Assembly (NCBI RefSeq): GCF_017309075.1
Contig: NZ_JAEMGS010000015.1
Span: 22,806-86,805 of the forward strand
DNA: 64,000 bases
Direction of reading: 5' to 3'
Source of the DNA: Motiliproteus sp. SC1-56
GTDB taxonomy: Bacteria; Pseudomonadota; Gammaproteobacteria; Pseudomonadales; Balneatricaceae
Shown here: piece after piece, positions 18,387 to 27,139 of the stretch
Layout of the letters: every line of letters starts with the position of its first letter
Position numbering within the stretch: position 1 is the stretch's first letter
Position numbers and translations under genes: made by a program
Notes under the pieces: model-generated
The model's input: the letters and a program-made list of their open reading frames with translations, nothing else
The model's database searches: none
What the model was told of the DNA's origin: nothing

Positions 18387-20364
18387 GCCCCAGGCGGCGA
18401 AAACGCCGTACCGCTCCCGGATCGGCGCTGCCGGCATAAAGCTGCTGCTGCAACAGTGCTGCCATGGCCGCCAGAGACGTGGCCTGATCGGGCCGTTGCT
18501 CCTGCAGTCGCAACAGGTGGGTCGCCGGTGCCTCTCCGGGCTCCGGCCCCTGCCCCCGGGGCGCAAGCCGCCGGCAGAGCCGACGGTATTCCCGCACCAG
18601 GGGCGAGCGCAGGGGCTGGCTCCCCTGCCAGAGCAGCCACCCCGCCAGCGCCCCCAACAACAAGGCAACCGACACCGCCATCAGCAATCCCAGGCGCTTA
18701 AAGTCGACGTCACCAAACCAGCGCGCCAGCAGCCGTGACTGGTACTGGGCGTTGTACCCCAGCACCGAGCGGTGCCAGGCAAAGTTCAGGTAATCCAGCC
18801 CCAGCCGAAGCCGGCTGACCCAGGCCCAGTCGCGGTAGCGCGCCGGCGCCAAGGGACTGTCCTCGAGGAACGAGCCTTCCCCGGCCAACGCCTCCTCGAT
18901 CCCCTGCTCCACCCGTTCGGGAGCAACCACAGTGGTCGGATCCACCCTTACCCAGCCCTGCCCCGCCAGCCAGACCTCGGCCCAGGCGTGGGCGTCAAAC
19001 TGGTGCACCAGCAGGTAGTTGCCCAGGGGATTACGCTCGCCACCCTGATAGCCGGCGACGATCCGTGCCGGCACCCCGGCGCTGCGCATCAGGTAAACAA
19101 AAGCGCCGGCATAGTGGCTGCAAAAGCCGCGGCGGGTCTGGAACAGGAACTGATCGTTACGGTCGCCGCTGAGCGTGGGCGGGCGCAGGGTGTAGCTGAA
19201 CGGACGGGCCCGAAACCAGGCCAGGGCACGCTCCACCAGCGCCGACGGGCTGCCGGCTTCGGCCGCCAGCTGCTCGGCCAGGGCGCGGGTGCGCGGATCG
19301 CCGGTTTCCGGCAGCTGCAGGTTGACCCGAGCCAGCCAGTCCGGCAGGTTCGGATCCAGCGGCTGGCGCAGGAAGCTGTCCACCTCATAGGCGAAGGGCT
19401 GGCTCACCGGGCTGCGCTTGACCAGCCGATGGTCGCGACTGTAGCCCACCCCCGGTGTGGTACTGCGGGCCGCCGCCAGGGCAAAGAGCCAGCGCTGGTC
19501 CGTGGGTTCGAGCATCACCCGGTACCCCAGCGGCTGCCCCCGCCCCGCGCCCAGCCAGTCCCCCGCCCCACGGCGCAGCCAGGGAGGCTCATCCAGATCC
19601 ACCGGGCCGCGGCTCCAGGTGGCGCCGTCATAGTGGTTTAGGGTCAGCCCCCGCCAGTACAAATTTCGCGCCGCCGGAATCCCGCCGTCAAACGCCACCC
19701 GGAAAGCCAGCGCCGAGGAGCGGCTGAGTTCGGCGATATCCCCCGGCGTAATGCGATCACTGATGCCGGTGGTGGCGCGGTTCTCCCCCAGGTTAAGAGA
19801 CCAGATCGGGCCGACCCGAGGCACGAACAGGAACAGCACCAGCATCAGCGGCAGACTCTGGGCCAGCAGCCGCAGGGCCAGACCGGCAGTGCGCCGGGGC
19901 TGGGTCTGTAGCGGTGACTGGTTTAACCCCACCAGCGCCGCCGTCACCATGAAGCAGACCAGCAGCAGGTAGGCGGCGCTGGCCATGTCCTGGTCAAAGA
20001 AAAAGGAGGTCGCCACCACGAAGTAGCCCAGGATCACCACCACGAAGGCATCGCGGCGGCTATGGGTTTCCAGCAACTTGAAGCAGAACCCCAGCACCAG
20101 CAACGCGGTGCCCGCCTCCGGTCCGGCGAGGGTGCCGTAATGGCCCACCACTGCCGCCCCTCCCGAGAAGACCAGCAGGGTCCGGATCAGACGTCCCGGC
20201 AGCCGCCAGCGCTCGCGATACACCATGATCCGCCAGAAACCGCAGAGCAGGCACACCAGGGTCACCCAGATGGGCAGGCGGGTAAGGTGCGGGGCCATGC
20301 CCGCAAACATCGCCGTCAACAGCCAGATCAGGCTGTTGCGGGGCAGCTGGTAGCCGTAGCTCAC
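18376..20364 (-). CDS. TgpA-like membrane transglutaminase (DUF3488 + transglutaminase-like)
   Basis: A 662-residue inner-membrane protein: N-terminal DUF3488 region with about five to six membrane helices (residues 1-180), a periplasmic transglutaminase-like domain with the Cys-His-Asp triad in RGFCSHYAGAF (Cys about 410), HAWAEVWL (His about 458) and VRVDPT (Asp about 472), then one more membrane helix (about 560-580) and a cytoplasmic tail. P. aeruginosa TgpA is essential. The start is a GTG at 20364 overlapping the DUF58 stop (GTGA), so translation is coupled. It is the last gene of the moxR-DUF58-tgpA set. Confidence 0.9.
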   Translation of the reverse strand: MSYGYQLPRNSLIWLLTAMFAGMAPHLTRLPIWVTLVCLLCGFWRIMVYRERWRLPGRLIRTLLVFSGGAAVVGHYGTLAGPEAGTALLVLGFCFKLLETHSRRDAFVVVILGYFVVATSFFFDQDMASAAYLLLVCFMVTAALVGLNQSPLQTQPRRTAGLALRLLAQSLPLMLVLFLFVPRVGPIWSLNLGENRATTGISDRITPGDIAELSRSSALAFRVAFDGGIPAARNLYWRGLTLNHYDGATWSRGPVDLDEPPWLRRGAGDWLGAGRGQPLGYRVMLEPTDQRWLFALAAARSTTPGVGYSRDHRLVKRSPVSQPFAYEVDSFLRQPLDPNLPDWLARVNLQLPETGDPRTRALAEQLAAEAGSPSALVERALAWFRARPFSYTLRPPTLSGDRNDQFLFQTRRGFCSHYAGAFVYLMRSAGVPARIVAGYQGGERNPLGNYLLVHQFDAHAWAEVWLAGQGWVRVDPTTVVAPERVEQGIEEALAGEGSFLEDSPLAPARYRDWAWVSRLRLGLDYLNFAWHRSVLGYNAQYQSRLLARWFGDVDFKRLGLLMAVSVALLLGALAGWLLWQGSQPLRSPLVREYRRLCRRLAPRGQGPEPGEAPATHLLRLQEQRPDQATSLAAMAALLQQQLYAGSADPGAVRRFRRLGRGL

Positions 20365-21326
20365 GGTTTCTCCCCGTAGAGCGCGAGCATTTGCAGGCAG
20401 CGCCGCTCGTGGGCGGCCCCGCTGTCCGGAGCAAGGGTCTCGCCCGGCAGACGCAGGCCAAAGCTGCGGCCCCGTTCGCTCAGTTTCAACACCCAGTAAC
20501 ACAGCCGCGCCAGCCGGGTCTCCACCCCCTGCCCGGCAAAGGCCTCCCACTCCAGCCAGAGCTCATGGGTTTCGTGGCCGACAAAGGCCTTGGCGTGCAG
20601 CTCGCCGCTGCGGGCATACTGTTTCCAGGCCAGGTGGCGGGGGTTGTCGCCGGTCTGGTAGCGGCGCAGGCCGTCAAAGTCATCGCTACCGTCATGGCGG
20701 CGCACCTCGCCCTCCTCGCCGCGGCTGTCCGGCCGCCGCGGCAGGGTACAGGCCTCGGGCTTGGGGTAAACCAGGCACGCCATGTCCAGCTCCAGCCAGC
20801 TCCAGGCCCGGAGCAGCCCCAGGGGAAACACCGTTTCCAGCTTCAACCGTGGCGGCCGGAAACGGCCGCGCCGGGTCACCGGCAGCAGCATGCGCACCGC
20901 CACCGGCGCCTCGGCCACCCGATCCACCACCCGCGCCGGCGCCTGGCCCCAATGCAGGTAGAGGGATTCGTGGGGTCGCCGCCGGAAGGACGAAAGGATC
21001 AGCTCGAAAGCGGCCTCGTCCCCGGCGAAGGCGGGCTCGCTGCGCCCGGCGGCGACCCGCAGCCCGGCGAGGTTGGCGTAAGTGTGCAGAATGGAGACCA
21101 GGAACAGGCTGACCAGCAAAAAAGCTGTGGCCAGTATCAGGCTGTTGCCGTAATTAATGCCGCCGACGAAGATGGCGCCCAGTGTCAACAGAAAGTAGAC
21201 CCCGTGACGGGTGGGCAGAATGAAGATCCGGCGCTGGTTGAGGGTCAGGGCGCGGCGGCGCGGCGCCCGTCGCCGCAGCCAGGCGTCAAAATGCCCCGAC
21301 CACCAGCTCCGGACGGACGCGGCCAT
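20361..21326 (-). CDS. DUF58 domain protein
   Basis: A 321-residue protein: two N-terminal membrane helices (about 30-75), then a domain with the DUF58 signature DGLRRYQTGDNPRHLAWKQ (about 216-234) followed by LHAKAF. DUF58 proteins accompany MoxR ATPases and are thought to be VWA-related chaperone partners. It starts three bases after the moxR stop and its own stop overlaps the start of the transglutaminase gene. Confidence 0.9.
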   Translation of the reverse strand: MAASVRSWWSGHFDAWLRRRAPRRRALTLNQRRIFILPTRHGVYFLLTLGAIFVGGINYGNSLILATAFLLVSLFLVSILHTYANLAGLRVAAGRSEPAFAGDEAAFELILSSFRRRPHESLYLHWGQAPARVVDRVAEAPVAVRMLLPVTRRGRFRPPRLKLETVFPLGLLRAWSWLELDMACLVYPKPEACTLPRRPDSRGEEGEVRRHDGSDDFDGLRRYQTGDNPRHLAWKQYARSGELHAKAFVGHETHELWLEWEAFAGQGVETRLARLCYWVLKLSERGRSFGLRLPGETLAPDSGAAHERRCLQMLALYGEKP

Positions 21327-21329
21327 GCC

Positions 21330-22292
21330 CTACTCCACCACCTCGACCCCGTCCAGCAGTCGGCGCGCCAGGCTTTCGCCGCGGTGACCGGTGTGATCGA
21401 GGGCCCCGCGCAGGCGGTGCTCGGCAACGCTGGGCAGCACCTGCTGCACATCCTCGGGCACCACGTAATCACGCCCCTCGAGCAGGGCCCAGGCGCGGGC
21501 ACTTCGAATCAGTGCCAGTGCCCCCCTTGGCGACAGTCCCACGTCAAAGTCGCCGCCCTGGCGGCTGAAGTCCACCAGCCGCTGCACGTAATCCACCAGG
21601 GATTCGGAGAGGTGGATCCGCTCCACCTGCGCCTGCAGATGATGCAGCTGCTCCAGGGTGATGCCGGCCTCAAGGGCGTCCAGGCGCAGGCGCGGATTGC
21701 CCCCCAGAAAGAGCTGACGCTCGGCGCGGGGGTCGGGATAACCCAACTCCAGGCGCATCAGAAAGCGGTCAAGCTGGGACTCGGGCAGCGGAAAGGTGCC
21801 CATCTGGCTGAGGGGGTTCTGAGTGGCGATGACGAAAAACGGATCGGGCAGCGGATGGGTCTCCCCCTCCACCGACACCTGCCGCTCCTCCATGGCTTCC
21901 AGGAGGGCGCTCTGGGCCTTGGGAGTGGCACGGTTGATCTCGTCGGCCAGCAGCAGCTGGGTAAAGACGGGGCCGCGTTGAAACGAAAAGCGCCCCTCAC
22001 GGCTGTCAAAGACGCTGGCGCCGATAATATCCGCGGGCAACAGGTCGCTGGTGAACTGGATCCGGGTGAATTCAAACCCCAGCACCCGGGCGACCGTCTG
22101 CGCCAGGGTGGTCTTGCCCATCCCGGGCAGGTCTTCGATCAGCAGGTGCCCCCGCGCCAGCAGACAGGCGAGCGCCAGTTTCAGCTGCCTCCGCTTGCCC
22201 AGGACCACCGTCTCCATCGCGGCCAGCAGTTGATCGATGAGCCCCGGCTTGACGCTGACCACCGACGACTTCAGTCCCCCACCATCATGCAT
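21330..22292 (-). CDS. MoxR family AAA+ ATPase
   Basis: A 320-residue ATPase: Walker A LPGMGKTTLA (about 55-64), Walker B LLLADEINRA (about 121-130), sensor 1 FFVIATQNP, and the C-terminal lid with GASPRAL-like LSPRGALAL. MoxR proteins act as chaperones in assembling metal or membrane complexes. I choose the ATG at 22292, since an upstream extension would run into the preceding gene. It begins 22 bases after the HD-GYP gene. Confidence 0.92.
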   Translation of the reverse strand: MHDGGGLKSSVVSVKPGLIDQLLAAMETVVLGKRRQLKLALACLLARGHLLIEDLPGMGKTTLAQTVARVLGFEFTRIQFTSDLLPADIIGASVFDSREGRFSFQRGPVFTQLLLADEINRATPKAQSALLEAMEERQVSVEGETHPLPDPFFVIATQNPLSQMGTFPLPESQLDRFLMRLELGYPDPRAERQLFLGGNPRLRLDALEAGITLEQLHHLQAQVERIHLSESLVDYVQRLVDFSRQGGDFDVGLSPRGALALIRSARAWALLEGRDYVVPEDVQQVLPSVAEHRLRGALDHTGHRGESLARRLLDGVEVVE

Positions 22293-22314
22293 CCACGCCT
22301 CCCGAATCTCGGCC

Positions 22315-23646
22315 TCAGGGCGTATCCAGCGCCTGCAGGCTCTCCAGTGCAAGTTCCAGCAACGCGGCGGATTCTGCCCCGGCCAGTACCCGCTCGCTGT
22401 GCAGCGTGTTCAGTGCCTTGCGCAGCTGCACCAACTGCCAGCGCACCTCCTGCTGCAGCACGTCCACCTCTTCCATATTGGCATAGTGGTCCTGCTCATG
22501 GTTCTTTTTCACCAGCGAAATCCAGTGCTTCAGGCTCTGGCTGAGCAGACCGGACGAGGCCACCGCGAACCAGGCATGCTGCGCCAACAGGGCCGCCGAG
22601 CGGATTTTACCGTTGGGGCTCTCCTCGGGCAGCTGCCCCACCACGTCACTGACACCGGCGAAGCAGCGGTTCAGACGCTCGTACATGGCCAGCAGGCCGT
22701 CGATAAAGGCCGGCATTCTGGCGTCCTCCACCAGCCGGGGAACCCTCAGCTCGCCGGCGCGGATGACGGCCACCGCGGCCCGGTAGGCATCCGGGTCATA
22801 GCCGCGCACGTTGATCTGCAGAATAGGAATAGCGCTGGCCAGGTTTCCGCCCCGTTCACTGAGCCGCAGCATGCGAATGGCGCAAAGGCTGTCGGCGATG
22901 GCGATCACCTGGCCCTCGGTAGAGAGGCTTTCGGCGAACCTGCCGCCCGGGTAACCGGTGCCGTCGCGACGCTCATGGTGCTCCAGCGTGGCCCGGGCCA
23001 CCTCGGGGGCAAGACCCGGGACGTTGCGCAGGAAAAGCTCGCCGATCCGGGGGTGGCTCTGGATCGCCCGCCACTCCTCGGTGGTCAGCTCACCCTCCTT
23101 TTCCAGAATATCGGTAGAAATGTGCAGCATGCCGGTATCGTGCATGAGGCCGGCCAGGAACACCGCCGTGACCTGCCCCGTCTCCAGCTGCATCTGCTGG
23201 CCCAGAGCGAGGGCCATCCAGGCACAGAACAGCCCCTTCTGATAATCGTGGGGGCGCTGCATCGCCAGCACCGTCAGTTTCTGCATCAGCAGGGGAAAGC
23301 GGGTGTACTCGCGGCAGTTCTCTTCAAGACGGATCTGCAGTCGCAGTTCCTGGTGGACCTGCCGGCAATCGGGGTACTGCTCGAAGAGCTGCTCAAAGCC
23401 CTTGCGCAGGCGACCGGCGTCGATCATGTTGGAGAGGTTGACGGAATGTTCCAGCGGCTGGGTAAGCTTGTGGCGGATCACCCGCTCGGCAAGCTGCTCG
23501 CTGAGCGGCGTGCCCTTTTTAACCAGCAGGGCCCCCTGCTCGTTGAAGATGTCTTCGGTGGCCAGCACCTGGTTTTTTTTGTTGACCTGAGACAGGTGAC
23601 GCGCGTATTCGTCGGCCTGCTGGGGTTCTAAGGTCTGCGCTGTCAT
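22315..23646 (-). CDS. HD-GYP domain protein, possibly degenerate metal site
   Basis: A 443-residue soluble protein. An HD-GYP domain spans about 125-290: LMHDTGML (His169-Asp170) and HHERRDGTGYPGG (223-235) are intact. The helix that usually supplies the first metal-binding His (HSxxVA) reads DYQKGLFCAWMALALG, so by hand alignment that His appears replaced by Lys137. HD-GYP proteins hydrolyse cyclic di-GMP; loss of one ligand may reduce or alter activity. The N-terminal 110 residues contain a DUF3391-like block. It starts ten bases after the cyclase gene. Confidence 0.85.
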   Translation of the reverse strand: MTAQTLEPQQADEYARHLSQVNKKNQVLATEDIFNEQGALLVKKGTPLSEQLAERVIRHKLTQPLEHSVNLSNMIDAGRLRKGFEQLFEQYPDCRQVHQELRLQIRLEENCREYTRFPLLMQKLTVLAMQRPHDYQKGLFCAWMALALGQQMQLETGQVTAVFLAGLMHDTGMLHISTDILEKEGELTTEEWRAIQSHPRIGELFLRNVPGLAPEVARATLEHHERRDGTGYPGGRFAESLSTEGQVIAIADSLCAIRMLRLSERGGNLASAIPILQINVRGYDPDAYRAAVAVIRAGELRVPRLVEDARMPAFIDGLLAMYERLNRCFAGVSDVVGQLPEESPNGKIRSAALLAQHAWFAVASSGLLSQSLKHWISLVKKNHEQDHYANMEEVDVLQQEVRWQLVQLRKALNTLHSERVLAGAESAALLELALESLQALDTP

Positions 23647-23656
23647 GCCTGGATCG

Positions 23657-25297
23657 CTACTCCGGAATACTGAGCCTCAACGGCTCCTCGATGACGACTA
23701 CATCCAGGGGCTTGACCCGCCCCCTGAGCTCCACCTTGCGTGGAGTCAATCCGGTTAATGGTATACCAGAACGCTCTGCTGTATCACGGGAAATCACCAG
23801 GGGACCGCCCAGTTTTTTGGTCTTGGCCTCAAGGCGTGCGGCGCCGTTGATGGTGTCTCCGATCGCCGAAAGGATCGGCGCCGCCGGCGGGCCCATGGTG
23901 CCGACGATCGCCTCGCCGCTGTGAATGCCGATGCCGATCTTGAGGGGTTCATCAAGTTCACGGGCCAGGCGCCGGTTGAGGTCCTCCAGCCGCCGGAACA
24001 TGGCCTGGGCCCCGTGCAGGGCCTGGCGGCAACCGGTCTCGAAGTCCACTTCCAGCCCGTAGAGCGCCATCAGCCCGTCGCCGTTGAACTGCGCGTAATG
24101 ACCGCCGCTCTCGTTGAGCGCCGCCGCCATCTCGGCAAAGAACTGGTTGAGGATGAAGACCACGTCGTAGGGCAGCCGTCGCTCCCCCAACGCCGTGGAT
24201 CCGCGCAGGTCCACCACCAGCGCCGCCACCAGCTGCTCCTTGCCCTCCACCCCCCCGGGCTTGCGCACGTAATGGATGCCACTCTCGGGGGGAATCAGGG
24301 GGACGATGGCGATATCGTGGGTCAGGTGCAGCTGACAGGCCAGGCGCACGTCACGCTCGGCATTGACCCCCTCCAGGGCACGGACTTCGTCAGGCCCCGG
24401 CGGCTCAAGGTCTTCAGCCCCCCGCACCACCCGCACCCGGCAGGTGGTACAGCGCGCCCGCCCGCCGCAGACCGAGGAGTGAGGCACCCGCGCATCCCGC
24501 AGCGCCTCCAGCAGGGTCTGCCCCACCGGCGCGGCCAGGGTACCGCGGCTGGGGTGCTCGATAATCACCGAGCCGAAGTTAACCCGGTAGACGGCGCGCA
24601 GGTAGCGCGCCAAAATCACCAGCCCCAATGCCGCCAGGTAGCCCAGCAGCATCCGGTCCTCCATCCCCCGGATCAGGGCACGCTCGGCGGGGTGACGTTG
24701 ATCCAGCGCCGCGAACCGGGCCCCCATGTCCACCGTCTCCGTGCTCAATCCCATGCGGTAGAACCCGAGCAGGGCGAGAACCGGCAACAAGGAGGCCAGC
24801 ATCTGCCACAAAGGCAGCCAGCGCCGGTAACCGTCGTACAGCCGCAGCCAGTAGTGCAGGCCGATCAGAAAATGGCCCCACACCACCAGCAGCAAAAAGG
24901 TCTGCTTGTAGGCGGCCCCGGGAAGGTTCCAGAGCGCCTCGAGCACCATCTTGAAATCGGTGGTTACCCCCAGCAGCTCGGAGGTGACCCGGGTTCCGAT
25001 CACATGGGTAAAGATCAGCGGCGGAATGGAGAGCCCCAGTAGCAGCTGAAACCCCTCCCACATGGGCATTCGCAGGGTGGTTCGCCGGTAGAGCGAAAGC
25101 AGCGCCAGAACAAAGTGAACGCCGACCGAGCCATACAGCAGCCCGGTGGCCAGCGGGTGGTGCCAGAAGGCGATAAAGGGTTTACGGAAGCCTTCCATCG
25201 CATCCAGGGAGATTAGCCCCAGGCCGTGGTTGATCAGGTGCAACACCACGAAGGTGGCCATTATCAAGCCGGTGGTCAGGCGCAGCTGTTTTTCCAT
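23657..25297 (-). CDS. Membrane class III nucleotide cyclase with 2Fe-2S ferredoxin domain
   Basis: A 546-residue three-part protein. Residues 1-240 have about six hydrophobic helices with many histidines (His20, 24, 46, 47, 61, 98, 142, 148), recalling heme-b-binding SdhC/D-like or cytochrome-b-type bundles. Residues 245-330 are a plant-type ferredoxin domain with Cys277, Cys283, Cys286 and Cys321 (Cx5Cx2C...C). Residues 355-540 form a class III cyclase domain with metal Asp363 (VVDLRGS) and Asp407 (NGDGLMALYG), and Asp481 (GDTINGAARLE). The position of the usual substrate Lys appears to be Gln403. Redox control of cAMP or cGMP synthesis is inferred. ATG at 25297 preferred to GTG at 25300. 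Confidence 0.88.
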   Translation of the reverse strand: MEKQLRLTTGLIMATFVVLHLINHGLGLISLDAMEGFRKPFIAFWHHPLATGLLYGSVGVHFVLALLSLYRRTTLRMPMWEGFQLLLGLSIPPLIFTHVIGTRVTSELLGVTTDFKMVLEALWNLPGAAYKQTFLLLVVWGHFLIGLHYWLRLYDGYRRWLPLWQMLASLLPVLALLGFYRMGLSTETVDMGARFAALDQRHPAERALIRGMEDRMLLGYLAALGLVILARYLRAVYRVNFGSVIIEHPSRGTLAAPVGQTLLEALRDARVPHSSVCGGRARCTTCRVRVVRGAEDLEPPGPDEVRALEGVNAERDVRLACQLHLTHDIAIVPLIPPESGIHYVRKPGGVEGKEQLVAALVVDLRGSTALGERRLPYDVVFILNQFFAEMAAALNESGGHYAQFNGDGLMALYGLEVDFETGCRQALHGAQAMFRRLEDLNRRLARELDEPLKIGIGIHSGEAIVGTMGPPAAPILSAIGDTINGAARLEAKTKKLGGPLVISRDTAERSGIPLTGLTPRKVELRGRVKPLDVVVIEEPLRLSIPE

Positions 25298-25388
25298 CAC
25301 AGGCCGGTGCCGCCTCCCCTTGAGTTGCTCGTGGCATTTCGCAGCCCCGGCAACGGGACTCGCCGCTCACCACTTTATAGCAGTCTTC

Positions 25389-25412
25389 TCTATAGCAGCC
25401 TCTATCGCAGCC
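25389..25412 (+). repeat. Two 12-bp near-identical tandem units
   Basis: TCTATAGCAGCC followed directly by TCTATCGCAGCC (one mismatch), preceded by a partial third copy TTTATAGCAG at 25375-25384. They lie in the 254-base gap between the divergent cyclase and methyltransferase genes; nothing else is recognised there. Confidence 0.6.
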
Positions 25413-25551
25413 ATCTCGACTTATCCCGCCAACCCGGGAAATGATGCCTTCAATCTCAGGACACAACGGGGCCTGAAACCGCCGCATGCGCCTGCCCCGG
25501 GCGTCGCGATCGCGTTACAATGCGCCCCTTGAACCCGCTACCAGATCACCC

Positions 25552-26697
25552 ATGCCCAACGTACCCGCCCATTCAGAATCCGCCCTTCCGGACGGTTGTG
25601 TCATCCATTGCCCAGGCTGCAGCCACCGGTTCAAAACGGAGCCGGAAAGCGTGCGGCAAAAGCAACTCTGGCTTGCCGACAAACTCTCGCCCTGGGCAGA
25701 CGCCCTGGCGCCGCTCCGGGGCGTTACCGGCAGCGAACGGCTTCACTACCGCGACAAAGCCTGCCTGAGCGCCGACTGGCAGGACGGGCGCTGGCTGCTC
25801 GGCCTTCGAAAGCGCGACGAGATTATCGACATCCCGGCCTGTCCGGTTCAAAGCCACCGCGTCAACCAAGTCGCCCGGCTGCTGAGAGCCCACCTGCCGG
25901 CCAAGGCCCGCTTTCCCCTGGCGTATTTGGCGCAATCGGGGGCCCAGACCACACTGGTGCTTAAAACGGCCTCGCAGCCAAGCCTGGACTGGCTCACCCC
26001 CTCCCTCAGCGCTGAGTTCGAACGCACCGGTGTCGAAGGTTTGTGGATTCACCTGTTTCCCTCGACGGGAAAGAGAGTGTTCGCCAAGAACCACTGGTAT
26101 CTGGTCTGGGGGCGGGCGCGGTCCGAGGACCGGCTGGGGCTGATCCACGGCCCGGCAGCCTTTTCCCAGCTGCTACCTGGGCTCTACCGGCAAGCGCTTG
26201 ACCAGGCGCAGGCTTTTCTCGCCCCCAGCGCGAACGACGGCGTGATCGACCTGTACTGCGGCCACGGCAGCACCCTGCAACGCTGGCGTAAAACGGGCGC
26301 CAGGGCCCTGGGGGTCGAAGTGGCGGCGGAGGCGCTGAAATGCGCCGAGCGCAACGCCCCCGGGGCTGACCTGCTAAGAGGCACCTGCGAACACCGGGTT
26401 CCGCAGCTGCGGGCGTGGCGCAAAGCGGCATCCCCCGTGGCTTCCGATCAGCCTGGTCGACGCCTGCTTTACGTGAATCCGCCACGCACCGGGCTGGAGC
26501 CCGGGGTGCGAACCTGGATCATCGATGAAGACCGACCCCATCGCATGGCCTACCTCTCCTGCAGCGCCGGCACCCTGAGCAGGGACCTGCAGCAGCTGTG
26601 CGAGGCGGGTTACCGGGTGGAGGCCCTAACCCCCTATGATTTCTTCCCTTTCACCCACCACGTGGAGACCCTCGCCCTCCTGCGTCGGATCAACTGA
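25552..26697 (+). CDS. RlmC/TrmA-like class I SAM-dependent RNA methyltransferase, atypical
   Basis: A 381-residue protein laid out like RlmC: N-terminal Cys cluster CVIHCPGC (Cys16, 20, 23) plus IPACPV further on, suggestive of a 4Fe-4S site; SAM motif I VIDLYCGHGS; motif IV YVNPPRTGL; catalytic Cys block AYLSCSAGTLSRDL; and the general-base Glu in FFPFTHHVETLALL. Family members make 5-methyluridine in 23S rRNA or tRNA. The Cys block reads SCSA instead of SCNP/A, and identity to RlmC looks low, so the substrate may differ. The ATG at 25552 has a weak ribosome site. Confidence 0.78.
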   Translation: MPNVPAHSESALPDGCVIHCPGCSHRFKTEPESVRQKQLWLADKLSPWADALAPLRGVTGSERLHYRDKACLSADWQDGRWLLGLRKRDEIIDIPACPVQSHRVNQVARLLRAHLPAKARFPLAYLAQSGAQTTLVLKTASQPSLDWLTPSLSAEFERTGVEGLWIHLFPSTGKRVFAKNHWYLVWGRARSEDRLGLIHGPAAFSQLLPGLYRQALDQAQAFLAPSANDGVIDLYCGHGSTLQRWRKTGARALGVEVAAEALKCAERNAPGADLLRGTCEHRVPQLRAWRKAASPVASDQPGRRLLYVNPPRTGLEPGVRTWIIDEDRPHRMAYLSCSAGTLSRDLQQLCEAGYRVEALTPYDFFPFTHHVETLALLRRIN

Positions 26698-27021
26698 TTC
26701 CGGCCACACCTGCTCCTGCCACTCCAGCTGTTGAATGCCGGCGATCTTCGAACGGTTACACCAGCCCCGGGCCGGCGCGCTGACCGCGCTCAACACCCAA
26801 CTGTTGCCCAGGCGCTCGTTCTGGAGCAACAGCGCGTAGAGCGCCCGGGGACGCTCACCGGCCAGCGGTTGCTCAAAGGTCACCATGTGCCCGCTGTAAC
26901 GGTCCCCTTGCACTGAAACCCGGGCAACCGGAGCCTCCAGGCAGCGGCGAACCCGGCTGAGCAGGGTCAGGGCGTTTTTTTCCGTGTTGGCGTTGGTATA
27001 GAGGGTCCAGCGAATCTTCAT
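26626..27021 (-). CDS. Hypothetical protein, convergently overlapping the methyltransferase gene
   Basis: A 131-residue soluble protein beginning MKIRWTLYTNANTEKNALTL, with a central VSVQGDRYSGHMVTFEQPL block. No family recognised. Its last 24 codons overlap the 3' end of the methyltransferase gene on the opposite strand by 72 bases. The coherent N-terminal sequence and the absence of another gene in 26700-27140 support it as real. The C-terminal tail is acidic (EGEGLHVVGEREEIIGG) and may not be conserved. Confidence 0.6.
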   Translation of the reverse strand: MKIRWTLYTNANTEKNALTLLSRVRRCLEAPVARVSVQGDRYSGHMVTFEQPLAGERPRALYALLLQNERLGNSWVLSAVSAPARGWCNRSKIAGIQQLEWQEQVWPESVDPTQEGEGLHVVGEREEIIGG

Positions 27022-27139
27022 AGACACACCCGGTCGGCAAAATCGGCGCTTATGATACCGATTTTTGCCCGCCGGGCGCGGCTCCGTTGGGCTAAACTTA
27101 ACGGATGAAATTTCACCTCGAACAGGCAGTGGAGCACTC

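Noticed and set aside
20391..22544. 717-codon plus-strand open frame
   Set aside because: Antisense to the DUF58 and MoxR genes; composition is Gln/Gly/His/Pro-rich as expected for a reverse-frame shadow.
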